Source: Lytechinus pictus (taxonomy: Eukaryota; Echinodermata; Echinoidea; Temnopleuroida; Toxopneustidae). Taken from it: a DNA stretch of 64,000 nt. Both the position numbers and the translations under genes were made by a program. Within the stretch, counting starts at the first letter, position 1, and each line of letters opens with the position of its first letter. The stretch spans positions 4,965,501 to 5,029,500 of the forward strand of contig NC_087253.1 in the NCBI RefSeq assembly GCF_037042905.1. The letters are read 5' to 3'. This document shows positions 35,421 through 47,417 of the stretch, piece after piece. The notes beneath the pieces are model-generated. The model saw nothing but the letters and a program-made list of their open reading frames with translations, had not been told where the DNA came from and made no database searches.

Positions 35421-36467
35421 AAGAAGTTTTAAGACTGATGATATTCTTACTCCTTATTGTTTATTACTTTATACTTTATTTCTGTTTATATTGTTCGCCA
35501 AGCTGACAGGTTACCAATTATCATCGTCAAAGCAGTAGTATTCCCATTAGTAATGAAATGCTAAGGAAATAATGTACTATAAATAGTACAGAAAGCAAGC
35601 GGTTGGAACACGAAATTCATTATGACATTATCAAGGTAAACATCGTTCTCAGCCAGCTTTCCGAAACACAAAACATACCTGAGTGATGAATAAAATCAAT
35701 AAATATGAAAAGGCAATCATCCATATCAATACATATTGTTCCTTTTGAGTGATGTGAACTTAAGGGTAGTCAGGTTTAGTGATAATTTTCTTGCGCTATT
35801 AATAAAGTCCCCATAAAATATAACTAGACCAACAAATATCGCTCTTCCGTTTAAATAATTCTAAGAGAAGTACCAGTCCTTCTTTATGTTTACGTGAACA
35901 AAGAATGCAGTGATACTAGCGTCGTTGATTTCATATGATTCTTATCAGAAAACGGTATGATTTTAGGGGAATCCCCGAACCGCAAATCTACCCGCGATTC
36001 CGCCAACTTATTGCAAGTTTCGTCTGTTATAAAGTGTTTAGCGTTTCAGCACGTCCCAATATCCGGATAAGCGATGAAAAGCTAGTGCCAGAAGATTTCT
36101 ACGTGGGGGACCACCAACCGATTATAAAAAGACAATTACAGAACAAAATTCATGCAGAGATCAACAACGAGAGATCAGCAACGATAAATCGCGTGAAGTG
36201 CATACTCATACAAATGGACGTAGGCTTAGAAATTGAGTCGCAAGTATGCCACGGGTTATCACTGACTGTACTGTGCATATTTTGGTGTCGCGTATTTCTC
36301 TTGAACAGTGCAACGAAACGATACAATGAAGGGTGCAATTTGATATTTTCATCCATTTGAAGCAGGATTTAAAATTCAGCGAGGAACATCGAACATTTTC
36401 TCCAGAAGAGAAAACACACAATAAACAAATCCGCATCATACTGTAGGATTTAGATTAGAACATAAGT
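35421..36467. other. Upstream region of the ankyrin locus; unknown frame 35935-36360
   Basis: The plus-strand frame 35935-36360 (141 codons) has no recognisable domain. It might be a 5' exon or leader of the ankyrin gene. No clear promoter is visible. Confidence 0.35.
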
Positions 36468-36780
36468 AGGTCTGGTGATCCAGATACACCTCTTTTGATT
36501 GCAGCAGAAAATGGCAATGTCCAATTAGTCAAAGAACTAGTAGAGATGGGAGATGATGTGAACGAGGGGAATGGGGAAGGCAGGACACCTCTTCACGCCG
36601 CAGCGGCTAAAGTATTTAAAGATTTATTTGAATATATCTTGAAGAATTGAGCTATTATTGGTATTAAAACTATACAAAAAGGTTCCACACCTCTACACGC
36701 GGCACTATCCTATCTTGATATAGTGAAATATCTCATTGATCCAGGAGCACAAGCTAATAAGGCTGATTATGCGGGGTCAC
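36468..36780 (+). pseudogene. Decayed ankyrin repeats upstream of main array
   Basis: Reading 'TPLLIAAENGNVQLVKELVE', then 'GRTPLHAAAAK', a TGA after 'EYILKN' near 36647, then 'GSTPLHAALSYLDIVKYLID'. At about 36770 the frame must shift to join the main array. These look like the original N-terminal repeats, disabled by a stop and a frameshift, or split by an unrecognised intron. Confidence 0.7.
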
Positions 36781-38136
36781 GTCACGCCTCTGCACTTGGT
36801 ATTATGCAATGGTCATCTTGATATGGTGAGGTCTCTCATTGATCTAGAAGCACAATTTGATATGGCTGATAATAAGGGTATCATACCTCTCGAGGAGGCA
36901 TCATTAAATGGTCATCTTGATGTCGTGAAATATCTCATTGATCAAGGAGCACAAGCTAATACGGCTGATAATGCGGGTGGCACACCTCTTCACAGGGCAT
37001 CATTGAATGGTCATCTTGATATCGTGAAGTATCTCATTGATCAAGGAGCGCAAGCTAATACGGCTGATAATAATGGTAACACACCTCTCCACAGTGCATC
37101 AGGCAAGGGACATCTTGATGTCGTGAAATATCTCATTAATCAAGGAGCAAAATCTGATATGGCTGATGGTAAGGGTATCACACCTCTCCACAGGGCATCA
37201 TCCAATGGTCATCTTGATGTCGTGAAGTATCTCATTGATCAAGGAGCACAAGCTAATACGGCTGAAAATAAGGGTATCACACCTCTCCACTATGCATCAT
37301 TCAATGGTCATCTTGATGTCGTGAAGTATCTCATTGATCAAGGAGCACAAGCTAATACGGCTGATAATAATGGTAACACACCTCTCCACAGTGCATCAGA
37401 CAAGGGACATCTTGATGTCGTGAAATATCTCATTAATCAAGGAGCAAAATCTGATATGGCTGATGGTAAGGGTATCACACCTCTCTACAGGGCATCATCC
37501 AATGGTCATCTTGATGTCGTGAAGTATCTCATTGATCAAGGAGCACAAGCTAATACGGCTGAAAATAAGGGTATCACACCTCTCGAGATTGCATCATTCT
37601 GTGGTCATCTTGATGTCGTGAAGTATCTCATTGATCAAGGAGCACAAGCTAATACGGCTGATAATAATGGTAACACACCTCTCGACAGTGCATCAGACAA
37701 GGGACATCTTGATGTCGTGAAATATCTCATTAATCAAGGAGCAAAATCTGATATGGCTGATGGTAAGGGTATCACACCTCTCCACAGGGCATCATCCAAT
37801 GGTTATCTTGATGTCGTGAAATATCTCATTGATCAAGGAGCACAAGCTAATACGGCTGATAATAATGGTAACACACCTCTCCACAGTGCATCAGACAAGG
37901 GACATCTTGATGTCGTGAAATATCTCATTGATCAAGGAGCACAAGCTGACACGGCTGATAATGCGGATGGTGAAACAGCTCTCAACCCAGCATCTCGGGA
38001 CGGTCACAGCAACGTTGGTCGGTATCTCAAGAGTGAACAAGCAAGATTAGGGTCCGCATTAAAAGGTAAAAACAAAATCAAATTAAGCCGACTACATTAT
38101 TTTCGAGGGGAAAAAACCCTCGAAACAATTTCATGA
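36736..38136 (+). CDS. Ankyrin-repeat protein, single exon
   Basis: A 466-residue open frame made almost wholly of about 13 ankyrin repeats of 33 residues, each of the type 'TPLHxASxxGHLDVVKYLI'. Ankyrin arrays bind protein partners; no catalytic domain is present, so the role is scaffold or binding, partner unknown. Repeats 4-6, 7-9 and 10-12 form a three-repeat (297-bp) higher-order unit nearly identical at DNA level, with the signature 'INQGAKSDMADGK' in repeats 4, 7 and 10. The tail 'GKNKIKLSRLHYFRGEK' is basic and non-ankyrin. The first residues lie in frame-shifted sequence and the upstream repeats are broken, so the true start is uncertain and this may be a truncated gene copy. Large intronless ankyrin genes are typical of sea urchins. 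Confidence 0.8.
   Translation: MIQEHKLIRLIMRGHVTPLHLVLCNGHLDMVRSLIDLEAQFDMADNKGIIPLEEASLNGHLDVVKYLIDQGAQANTADNAGGTPLHRASLNGHLDIVKYLIDQGAQANTADNNGNTPLHSASGKGHLDVVKYLINQGAKSDMADGKGITPLHRASSNGHLDVVKYLIDQGAQANTAENKGITPLHYASFNGHLDVVKYLIDQGAQANTADNNGNTPLHSASDKGHLDVVKYLINQGAKSDMADGKGITPLYRASSNGHLDVVKYLIDQGAQANTAENKGITPLEIASFCGHLDVVKYLIDQGAQANTADNNGNTPLDSASDKGHLDVVKYLINQGAKSDMADGKGITPLHRASSNGYLDVVKYLIDQGAQANTADNNGNTPLHSASDKGHLDVVKYLIDQGAQADTADNADGETALNPASRDGHSNVGRYLKSEQARLGSALKGKNKIKLSRLHYFRGEKTLETIS
38101..38125. repeat. 9-bp stem-loop at end of ankyrin frame
   Basis: tttcgaggg (38101-38109) and ccctcgaaa (38117-38125) with a 7-nt loop, ending 11 bp before the stop codon. Possibly chance. Confidence 0.6.
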
Positions 38137-38276
38137 TTGAACGATGAGTGTGTGTGTGTGTTTGTGGAGGGGGGGGGGTGGGCTTGAAAATTTTGAATTA
38201 TCGATTCATAATTTTTTTTTCAAGCTTCACGTAAGCTAACATTCATATTACAAAGCATGCGTTGATATTATGTACA

Positions 38277-38347
38277 CTCTAAAAAACGAGGAGTTAATTT
38301 AGCTCTTAAAGAGCGTGTATAGTGACTGCACTTCAGAGTGCTGATTT
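38277..38347 (+). repeat. CACTCTAAAAAA end with AGCTCTTAAAGAGC palindrome (left member)
   Basis: It begins CACTCTAAAAAACGAGGAG and includes tagctcttaaagagcgtgta. 38294-38347 matches the reverse complement of 53972-54024 at most positions. The pair brackets the whole nested LINE stack, as if they were two ends of one older element. Confidence 0.7.
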
Positions 38348-40164
38348 ATGTGGTTCAAATTAAGTTTATAAGTTCATTTTATTTGTCTTCCAACTTTGAG
38401 TCTGAATACATGACAAACATACAAGTGTGTAGGAAACAATAAGCAGAATACATGATAAAACATACAAGTATACATAAAACAGAGTTTGCAGAAAACATTG
38501 TTTTTTAAATACATTGTACAGCTTAAGACAGAAAAGAAATAATTTTAAAGAAAGACGAGGAGACCTAGGTGAGCAATGATTGTAAATTAAGGTTCCTCAT
38601 TACTAATTCAAAGAACATTATATAAACAACACAGAAATGGCAATATAATATAATATGATAAATAAAGAGAGGGGCGGGGAGAGAAGAGGGACACATTTAT
38701 GTACAAAAGGGATAAAAAAAAGAAGACATGAAGACAGAGACCAGCCAGGCCCGGGAAAGGGGGGATGAAACATATCGATTTTTTTAGCATTAACTAATAA
38801 AAAACACACAAAAATAGGCTTTACGAATCACTTCCATAGTTACTCAATAAATAAGATTTCAATTTTCGTTTAAACACTGTAGAACTGACAGCATGTGTAA
38901 TTTCAGGGTCAAGTGCATTCCAAAACATGGGTCCAGTGCAAACTATCGTGCCCAAAGTGAACTTTGTTCTTGCACGAGATATATGGAGAGTGGAAGATTG
39001 TCTAGTATTGTAATTGTGTACTTGACTATTTTTCTTAAATATCAGTGCCAGGGCTGTAGGGAGACTTCCTGAATCAAAATCGTACATAAGAGATCCTAGC
39101 TGCATAAAGTAAATATCTTCCACTTTCAATAAGTGATTGTCATGAAATAAAACATTTGTATGGGCACGATAACTGACATTACATATACTTCTAATAGCTC
39201 TCTTCTGAACAATGAATAATTGTTGCAATTGCGTTTTTAGTGAGTTGCCCCAGGCAAGCACACCGTAGTTTAAGTAAGGAACAATTAATGAGGAATATAA
39301 TATAAATAAAATTTCTTTAGGGAAAACTGACCTCAACTTGTATATAACACCAGTATTGTTTTACAACAGTTTGCAGAGATAATTTAGATAAAGTTTCCAG
39401 TTCAATTCCTCATCAATAAATAACCCGAGAAATTTAGTTCAGGTTACTCTTTCAAGACAGACATCATTAAACATTACATTGCCAGGCAACATTTTTAAGG
39501 AATTGCTAAAAAGCATATAATTTGTATTTTGAAAATTAAGTGATAATTTATTGCCTTGAACCCACAAGATAACATTCTTCTATAAGGAAAAAATACACTA
39601 GAATCATCAGCAAAGAAAATAAAGGATAATTTGTTTGATGAATTTTGAAAATAATTTATTTACAGTATGAATAAGAGAGGTTCTAGAAGAGACCCCTGAG
39701 GTACACCACATGTAACAGTTTGCAAGCTGGAATTAATTATATTCAAATATATAAATTGTCTCCTGTCAGTGAGATAACTCCTAAACCACTCAAGGGCAAC
39801 ACCTCTCACTCCATAATGGGATAACTTATTTAGCAAAATTTCATGATCAACTGTATCAAAAGCCTTGGAAAAATCTAAGAATATACCAATTGTGCTCAAG
39901 TAATTATCCAAGGCAGTGGCAACCTTATCAACAAATGCAAAATGGCATATGTAGTTGTATGCCTCTCGCGAAAAAAAAAAATTGAAAAGATATTTGACTT
40001 TTTAAAGAAATGTATGACCCTTGCATATATGAGTTTTTCAGGGATTCTTGAAAAAGATGTCAACAAAGAAATTGGACGATAATTGGTGAACGATTCGGGG
40101 TTGCCTTTCTTAAAAATTGGCACAATTTTTGCAATTTTCATGCTTCTAGGCACAATGCCATTTG
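38348..40164 (-). pseudogene. Minus-strand LINE, 3' part (RT to tail)
   Basis: Minus-strand frames in order: 'KIAKIVPIFKKGN' and 'NYRPISLL' (from 40168), '[15 protein letters not shown]' (palm A) and '[13 protein letters not shown]' (motif B with Gly to Glu), a palm C 'FADDS' near 39600, 'SLIVPYLNYGVLAWG', 'VQKRAIRSICNV', 'NYNTRQSS' and 'MFWNALDPEI', ending with TAA at 38821. Several frameshifts separate them. The 3' UTR runs to about 38348 with an AATAAA-like signal near the end. The 5' part of this element is 53249-53971, moved away by the insertion of 40170-53243. Jockey/CR1-group by motif order. Confidence 0.9.
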
Positions 40165-40169
40165 ACATT
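40165..40169. repeat. Target-site duplication ACATT (left)
   Basis: Matches ACATT at 53244-53248. It marks the insertion point of the plus-strand LINE within the minus-strand LINE. Confidence 0.8.
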
Positions 40170-40427
40170 AGAAGCTACCAGTTGACGCGGACATGAACGG
40201 ACGTCTCTAAGCAATCGCTCCGCTTTCGTCGTTTTTGAAGTGAAACAGAACAGTTAAATCGGAGGTTCTAGGCTCAGAATTTTCTTCTATCTACCGACTC
40301 TAATTTGGACGATTATATTTCCTCAATCCATTTTTGCCAAATGAAATCTACCTAGGATTGTTTCCCCAATAGTTGTGCTCTCGATTGATCTTTACGGCCG
40401 TCAAGTACGGTAACGTCTACATATATT

Positions 40428-41228
40428 ATGGGGAAATCTACACCAAACGCGGGGAGACAGACTCGACGTGGACAAACCGAAGAAAATTATTCAAGTAATC
40501 TTGAATATGACATTCATACGGAAGTGTCAAAAGCTTTAGAGGAGAATCAGGAACTTCTCGATACCCTTATTAATAAGGTAAGAGATAAGTTGATTGAGGA
40601 AATTTCGGTCACTATAACACAGAAAGTGGCAGAGAACATTAAAGCAAGAATGGACTTTGATTTAGCAGAGAGAGACGACAAGATTGAACAATTAGAGAAG
40701 GAGATAGAGAATATGAAACAGAAACAAGACGAGTCTGAGCAGTATTCAAGACGCAATTGTCTTGTATTTCATGGTATAGCTGAGCATGATGACGAAAATA
40801 CGACAACACTTGTCTCAAAATTATGTGAGGAGAAACTGAATGTCATGATCAGTGACCACGATATTGACAGGTGTCATAGGCTAGGTGCAAGGAAAGGAAA
40901 ACCGAGAGGAATTATTGTGAAATTCACTAACTATTCTATACGTGATCATATATACCACGCCAGAAAGATGCTGAGGAACCAACAGGGACCCCAGATATTC
41001 ATCCAGGAAAGTTTAACAAAACAGAGAGGGGAACTTTTCTGGGAAATCAAATCAAAACATAAACAAACAGTGAAAAATATTTGGACACAAGATGGCCGAA
41101 TTCACGTACGCACTAATGATGATCGCCGAGTAACCATTGTGTCCAAAGCGGATCTGAAAAAAATTGTGAACCCTAAACAAACCCTGACAAGATCTGAAAG
41201 TACTTTGACCTATGTTATTGGCCTTTGA
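40428..41228 (+). CDS. LINE ORF1 protein (coiled coil plus RNA-binding domain)
   Basis: A 266-residue intact frame. Residues about 60-105 are heptad-like ('IEQLEKEIENMKQKQ'), a trimerising coiled coil in this family. The centre has 'RRNCLVFHGI' and 'DIDRCHRLGARKGKPRGIIVKF', the RRM-like core of L1-type ORF1, followed by 'QESLTKQRGELFWEIK' and a C-terminal domain with 'WTQDGRIHVRT'. It would coat the element RNA and act as a chaperone. The start codon is the first ATG after a GC-balanced leader. The last ten codons lie in the first unit of the tandem spacer repeat, so the stop may have been created by that repeat. Confidence 0.92.
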   Translation: MGKSTPNAGRQTRRGQTEENYSSNLEYDIHTEVSKALEENQELLDTLINKVRDKLIEEISVTITQKVAENIKARMDFDLAERDDKIEQLEKEIENMKQKQDESEQYSRRNCLVFHGIAEHDDENTTTLVSKLCEEKLNVMISDHDIDRCHRLGARKGKPRGIIVKFTNYSIRDHIYHARKMLRNQQGPQIFIQESLTKQRGELFWEIKSKHKQTVKNIWTQDGRIHVRTNDDRRVTIVSKADLKKIVNPKQTLTRSESTLTYVIGL

Positions 41229-42040
41229 CAAGTGATTTTCTCAATGACTTTGCTGGCATGGAGCTTCTACCTTCAGATTATCCCATTGATGTTATTTTAA
41301 CTTATTAGGACACATAATATAGGCTTAATCTTCTTCTTTGTTGACGCATGCTAGTGGATCCACAATTTAAGAATGGTTGGTGTTAATTTGAATCGCTCTG
41401 ATGATTTTCATACATCCTAATCAACTCACTCTCCAACTACAAGCTCTACATCTTGAAAAGATCCGTCAGTACTTTGACCTATGTTATTGGCCTTTGACAA
41501 GTGATTTTCTCAATGACTTTGCTGGCATGGAGCTTCTACCTTCAGATTATCCCATTGACGTTATTTTAACTTATTAGGACACACAATATAGTCTTAATCT
41601 CCTTCTTTGTTGACGCATGCTACTGGATCCACAATTTAAAGAATGGTTGGTGTTAATTTGAATCGCTCTGATGATTTTCTTACATCCTAATCAACTCACT
41701 CTCCAACTACAAGCTCTACATCCTGAAAAGATCCGTCAGTACTTTGACCTATGTTATTGGCCTTTGACAAGTGATTTTCTCAATGACTTTGCTGGCATGG
41801 AGCTTCTACCTTCAGATTATCCCATTGATGTTTTTTAACTTATTAGGACACACAATATAGTCTTAATCTTCTTCTTTGTTGACGCATGCTAGTGGATCCA
41901 CAATTTAAGAATGGTTGGTGTTAATTTGAATCGCTCTGATGATTTTTCTGACATCCTAATCAACTCACTCTCCAACCAAAAGTTCTACATCCTGAAAAGA
42001 TCCATCAGTACTTTGACCCATTTTCTGGGCTTTTGTATTT
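41191..42040 (+). repeat. 269-bp tandem repeat between ORF1 and ORF2
   Basis: The phrase 'tactttgacctatgttattgg' starts at 41201, 41470 and 41740, with a diverged unit at 42009. The spacing is 269-270 bp, giving about 3.1 units. The first unit overlaps the end of ORF1. Confidence 0.95.
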
Positions 42041-42504
42041 GGGACTCTATGACTTTCCTAGCAGAGAGCTTATAACTTTATTATCCAATAGATGTTATGG
42101 TAACTTATTAGAACACACAATTGTCTTAATCTTCCTTGTAGTTGATGCTATCTGTAAGCGGATCCACAATGTTAACACAAGGTGAAATGTGAATGCTTAC
42201 TCCCTACATATATGTATCAGCAATTACGGTTCTCTAAGTTAAATTCCATACTTTAGCCTTTTGATTGATAGTACTGTAAAACAATTTGAATGAACAATTC
42301 ATTATCAACGGATAATCGTAATAAGGCAAACGTACAGGAGTATAGTTTTATAAAATAACAAAATAAACTCATTAACTCACTTCATTAACAAATTTATCAT
42401 ATCTTTTGCAAGTCGTATTTGTCTTAGTTTTTTAAAAAAGCTTTTTTTATTTTTTTATTTTATTTTTTTTTTTTTAAATCTTGGTCTCGATTCCATTATA
42501 TTAA
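42041..42504 (+). other. LINE inter-ORF spacer
   Basis: A decaying fourth repeat unit, then AT-rich sequence with a long T/A-rich run at 42430-42478 just before ORF2. Confidence 0.7.
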
Positions 42505-43936
42505 ATGGTTGTACAATATCCATGTGCTTTGTGTAAGTTAGCCGTTAAGAGAAATCATAAAGGTCTTTTGTGCACTTCGTGTGACAAATGGGTACACATA
42601 TCTTGTGCCGACGTACCACTAAACTTGTACAATAATGTATCCCATCATTTTAATAACTGGGAATGCCCTAGGTGTATTATGCAACATTTGCCATTCTTTG
42701 ACTTTGATATTGATGTAACCGGTAAAGCTAATGATGTTAATGGTAAGCATGGATCTACCCAATGTAGCAATTCTCTTGCATGTAACTTTATTTACTCGTG
42801 CCTTTCAGGTAAAGGAATTAAATTTACTCAGTTGAATGTAGTGAGTCTTTACAAACATATCGATGAGGTACGGACTATCTTGAGTTGTAATGACATACAT
42901 TTACTTGCTCTCAATGAAACGAGACTTGATACGTCCATAAATGATAATGAAATAGAAGTTCCACATTACAACATTGTTCGTAAAGATAGGAATAGGTTAG
43001 GCGGTGGTGTTTCATTTTATATTCATGAAAGTGTAAAGTTCAGTATAATTGAGGATTCTCCTATGTCGGAATTTGAAGCCATACCTGTTGTCATAAATAA
43101 AAAAAAATCTAAATCAATAATGCTCTTAAATTGGTATCGACCGCCAAATTCTAAGTCTAATATTTTAGACCATTATGAAAACTTTTTGGAATATTCGGAA
43201 ACTCTAGACTGCCATCTTATTATCATGGGTGATATCAATCTTGATATATTGAAAGAGGTTGAAGATTGTACCACGAGACGATATAAGCAGATTAACAACG
43301 TATTCTCATTATCTTTTGTCAATACTACTGAATGTACCAGAGTTACAAGTCAATCTGCCTCTCTTATTGATCACATGTTAACTAACAATAGTTCTATGAT
43401 TAAGTCCTCTGGTGTCATACATAATGGTGTTAGTGACCATTCGATGAGCTATCTTGTTTGGAAATCCCATCATACTCATTCTGGTGTCAAGTATTGTACG
43501 TACAGGAAATTGAAAGATGTTGATATCAATAAGTACAAGTCTGATTTAACTCGGCAAAACTGGATTGAGGTTGAGTCGGAAAATGATATCGATAAAGCTA
43601 CTGATAAATTTGAAAAGCTATTCCTAGAAGTTGTAAATACACATATGCCTCTTAAGACAAAGAGGGTTCGAAAAATTCAATCACCATGGATAAATGAAAG
43701 TATATTTCAAGCAATGAAGAAAAGAGACATGGCAAAAACAAAGGCTATCAAAACCAAAAATGAGAATCTTTGGAAAGATTATCGTGTATTAAATAATAAA
43801 TTAACATCTCTGATAAAAAAGGCTAAGAAAGATTATTATACAGAACAATTAACCAAAGATAAAAATTCTAATAATTCATGGAAAACATTATCTTCTTTGT
43901 TACCCAAGAACATTTCTTCGTCTCCACCTCAATCTA
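42505..43936 (+). pseudogene. LINE ORF2, N-terminal half (PHD-like finger and endonuclease)
   Basis: The frame opens with a cysteine/histidine module, residues 7-56: 'CALC', 'CTSCDKWVHISC', 'WECPRC', a PHD-like zinc finger. An apurinic-type endonuclease follows: 'FTQLNVVSLYKHIDE', 'LLALNETRLD', 'LLNWYRPPNS', 'IIMGDINLD', 'SLIDHMLTN' and 'GVSDHSMSYLVW'. All key acidic and His residues are present. The frame is cut at 43936 by the CACTG element. Continuing into that element adds only a few foreign codons before TAA at 43942-43944. The remainder resumes at 51119, in the same frame once the element and one TA are removed. Confidence 0.93.
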
Positions 43937-44330
43937 CACTGTAAAAAGTTTACTGTAGATTTTACAGTAAATTACTGGCAACTCTGCTGCACGGTAATTT
44001 ACTGTAATTTTTATTTTACAGTAAGCTACTGTAGTTTCGTCCTACAGTAAATTACTGTAAATTTGAACTAGCTACAGGAAAATACCGTGAAAAGTGCTGT
44101 AGCTTACTGTAAAATTTACCAAATTTTAGAATTGTTGCTACTGTAAATTTGGTTAAATTACAGTAAACTACTGTAAATTTCCCTTGCATTACAGTGAGGT
44201 ACTGTACACTTCCTACAGTAAAATGCTGTACACCTTCCCAATTTACCCCCAGTACTGTACACTCCCTACAGTAATTTACTGTAAATTGACCCCATTTACA
44301 GTATGTTTTACTGTAATTGGCACAACTTCC
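43937..44330 (+). repeat. Left terminal array of TTTACAGTAA words
   Basis: About 390 bp in which variants of 'ttacagtaaa' and 'tactgtaaat' alternate, so the region can pair with itself and with the right terminus. Such arrays are transposase binding regions in CACTA elements; here that is inference. Confidence 0.85.
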
Positions 44331-46339
44331 AATGACAAAAATACACTTGAGTAAAACTTTTGAATGAAACTTTGAAAAGTCTTTATTGCATTAACATGCA
44401 GTAGAACTGACAATGCCATATTTCACAAACAGTACAATTTTTGTAAGGATCATGGGCAAAATGCTGGCAAGTAGAATGTGTTGCGAAATCAAATTTCAAA
44501 GATGACAATTATACAGAAACTATGTACACAGAAATGTCCTAAGAATGCTGATGTTCATTACAGACCTGTTCACTAATGTAGTCAAATTTCATGAATACTT
44601 TGTTCCTCTGGATTTGGTAATAGGTAATTACCATGTACTGAATGGTATTACAATAAGTGACATCCTTTTTGCATGCATAAACTCTTTATGTATTTGTTGG
44701 ACCTGTCAGAGCAAGCAACAAAGGTTGTAAGAACAACCATAAAATTTGGTTGGTGTTACTTTATCTGCTGTTTGCAATTCAGTTGACTTAAACATTTTGT
44801 AAATAAATCTATTCAACAAGTAAAATTCACCTTGCATGCATTAAAGTAGTTGTAATTGCTAACCTTACACAAACTTTCAGGCCACTGTATATTAAATGAG
44901 AGTACATTAATGAACAGGTGTGTTTTAAAGCAATCCATTTACATGAAGGGTACCATAATCATTCAAATATTCAGTCATAACCCATTAGAATCAATTACAA
45001 GTGAAAGCAATTTTTCACTTATGCAACTACTGCCTGAAATAATGGCAAACTTTCAATTTCTTTAAGAAAACAAATCTGACTAAAGTGAACTTCCTTCTAG
45101 GAGGGCTTGTCTCAGCTGACCTTGGATGAACACTGGATGAACATACACACGCACACACGCACACACACACAGACTCTCTATCTCTTACATCCACATATCC
45201 GTAGTAACACGCAAAATGCTTACTCCATGGTAACCTGACGACAATGCTTCTACCAGAAGAAAACTGAATTTTTAAGTGAAACTTCTCACTTATGAGTAAT
45301 TTTACATGTATACTATTAATTGATAAAAAATTAAGTGTATGTCAACTTCTTATATATACATATTCCCAAAAATCTTATTAAGACAGAAAACCTTATTCAA
45401 TCCTATATCAAAATAATGAATAGTCCTAAACACACACTGAACCAATAATTTATATTACAAGCATACAAATACATTAACTGCCATGAATACATTAAATTGT
45501 GACAATAATATTACATTGCATACAATATTCCTCACAAATAAAGTTTCTTATAACAGTACTATCAATTTGATATTGAAACTGGCAAGAAAGAACCCGAATG
45601 AGAGTATTGCTACCATTGCAAATACTTAATATTTACATGAATATTTGACGAACAAACATGTACAAATATGACCTCCAATTTTGCCAAAGTAATGTTTGTA
45701 CTGTGACACTTGAACAGCTGCGAAAGTGAAAGTATGAAAATGTTATAATTCTGTGAACAACAAAATACAATGTAGTAAATCCTCAGTAATCATAATGAAG
45801 AAAAATGTCAATCTGTGAGAAGTATCTACAATTTTCACATTTTTCTGTACTACATCATGCAAATCTGCTATTTTGAGAAACTCTTGAAATGTAATCAAAA
45901 TGTCACATGCTTTTTCATTTGAGGAATTTCTGATACATTTAATACCCTTTTCTGACTATAAGAAAACAAAAAATTGCTACATCACCTTAAGATTTCCTGA
46001 ATTTCTTGATATAATTTGGTCCTCTTTACAAAAATGGCTAACAGTCAGCCATGCATGATATGCAATAATGGAGATCACTGTGTCATTCATGTAATAATAA
46101 TATAATAATAATCTCACTCCACCTTGGTAGGCTGTGTTAAAGCCACATACATTACAGAAGTTTACATCGTTCTCAGTAAACAGCTTATTGCAATATTTGT
46201 CAACATCTTGATGACCAAGCGCTTACTACGCAGTATATATATATACATATATATATAATGTAGCACAATGTTGAAATCGAAATTGATTTACAGCAATGTT
46301 AATCCTAACTAAAGATGAATTTTCGACCACGAATGTTGG
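44331..46339. other. Element interior, no gene seen
   Basis: AT-rich. Short frames such as 44545-44730 have no domain or splice context. It lies beyond the 3' end of the cargo gene. Confidence 0.55.
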
Positions 46340-46995
46340 AAATAGATGCCTCCGCTACTGCCATACCAGAAATATATTTCCTAGTTTTTATTTCCATAAA
46401 GAAAAAAAACAAACCTCAAGACCTTTGATCTTGTGACTTCAAAATCTAGTCAGATAACTGTTTCTCAAAAAAGCAAATATATGCATTTGATTGAATCCAG
46501 AGAGCTTGAGATTTGACTTTCAGACCCAAAATCTTAATAGATCATTGTCACTTGTATATGCACAAATGAGCGAAGTTTGAAGTTGATTCGTCAAATGGTT
46601 TGGAGTTATTGCGAGAACGGTATATGTTATATGTACTTTATTGTATTCAATGACCTTGACTTTTGACCTTGAGACCCCAAAATCTGAACAGATCATTGTT
46701 ACTTTAACATATACACACGAGACAAGTTTGAAGTTGATCTATCAAAGGGTTTTGGAGTTATTGTAAGAATGGTCTATTTCTTATGTATTTTAGTGAATTC
46801 TATGACCTTTGACCTTTGGACCCAAACACTTATCAGCTCATTGTCGCCCAGATATGTATCCTCAAGTCAAAAAGTATGAAGTTGACCTGTTGACCGGTTT
46901 TTAAGTTATCGCGAGAACGAAAGTGGGACAGACGGACCGACGGACAACACAAAAACATAATGCCTCCGACACCACCTTTGGTGGGCGGAGGCATA
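46340..46995. repeat. Nested repeat: about 150-bp units ending in a GC hairpin
   Basis: Phrases 'agatcattgt', 'gaagttgat' and 'ggagttattg' recur about every 145-153 bp, near 46540, 46693 and 46836. The right end has a stem-loop, 'atgcctcc…ggaggcat' (46960-46994), and 'gatgcctccgc' near 46346 marks the other side. It looks like a dispersed repeat inserted in the cargo element. Confidence 0.7.
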
Positions 46996-47067
46996 CAAAC
47001 AGTGTGTAGTGCCATATATCTATGTTTTTGTATGGTTCAAATTCGGTTGTAAGGAGATATTCTTAAC

Positions 47068-47073
47068 TTTATT
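47068..47073 (-). terminator. Possible polyadenylation signal of cargo gene
   Basis: AATAAA on the minus strand, about 345 nt after the stop codon at 47418-47420. It is the first such hexamer I noticed downstream. Confidence 0.45.
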
Positions 47074-47417
47074 TTTCCAAGTATGAAACCCCTTTACATT
47101 TACAATTTCTATATGAATTTTACCCCTCCCCCACTCTTACTTGACCTGGATTTGAGAAACGGCTAAAATAAAGTTGTGGGCAATGTCAACTTAATAGCAT
47201 ATTCAAATGAATGTTCTCTCATAACTAGCATGTCGACAATCTATTTCAGCAAGTTTCTCATGTTATGCAATATTGGGCATAAACTCTGTAGTTGCTTGGT
47301 CAGACAAAGCTCAACCAATTATTCAAGAGGATGGTGACCAAGCGAACATAGTATTATTGGGTGATATATAAAATCACATGTTTTTAGATGATGGGGTAAA
47401 ATGTACAAATCAGGAAA

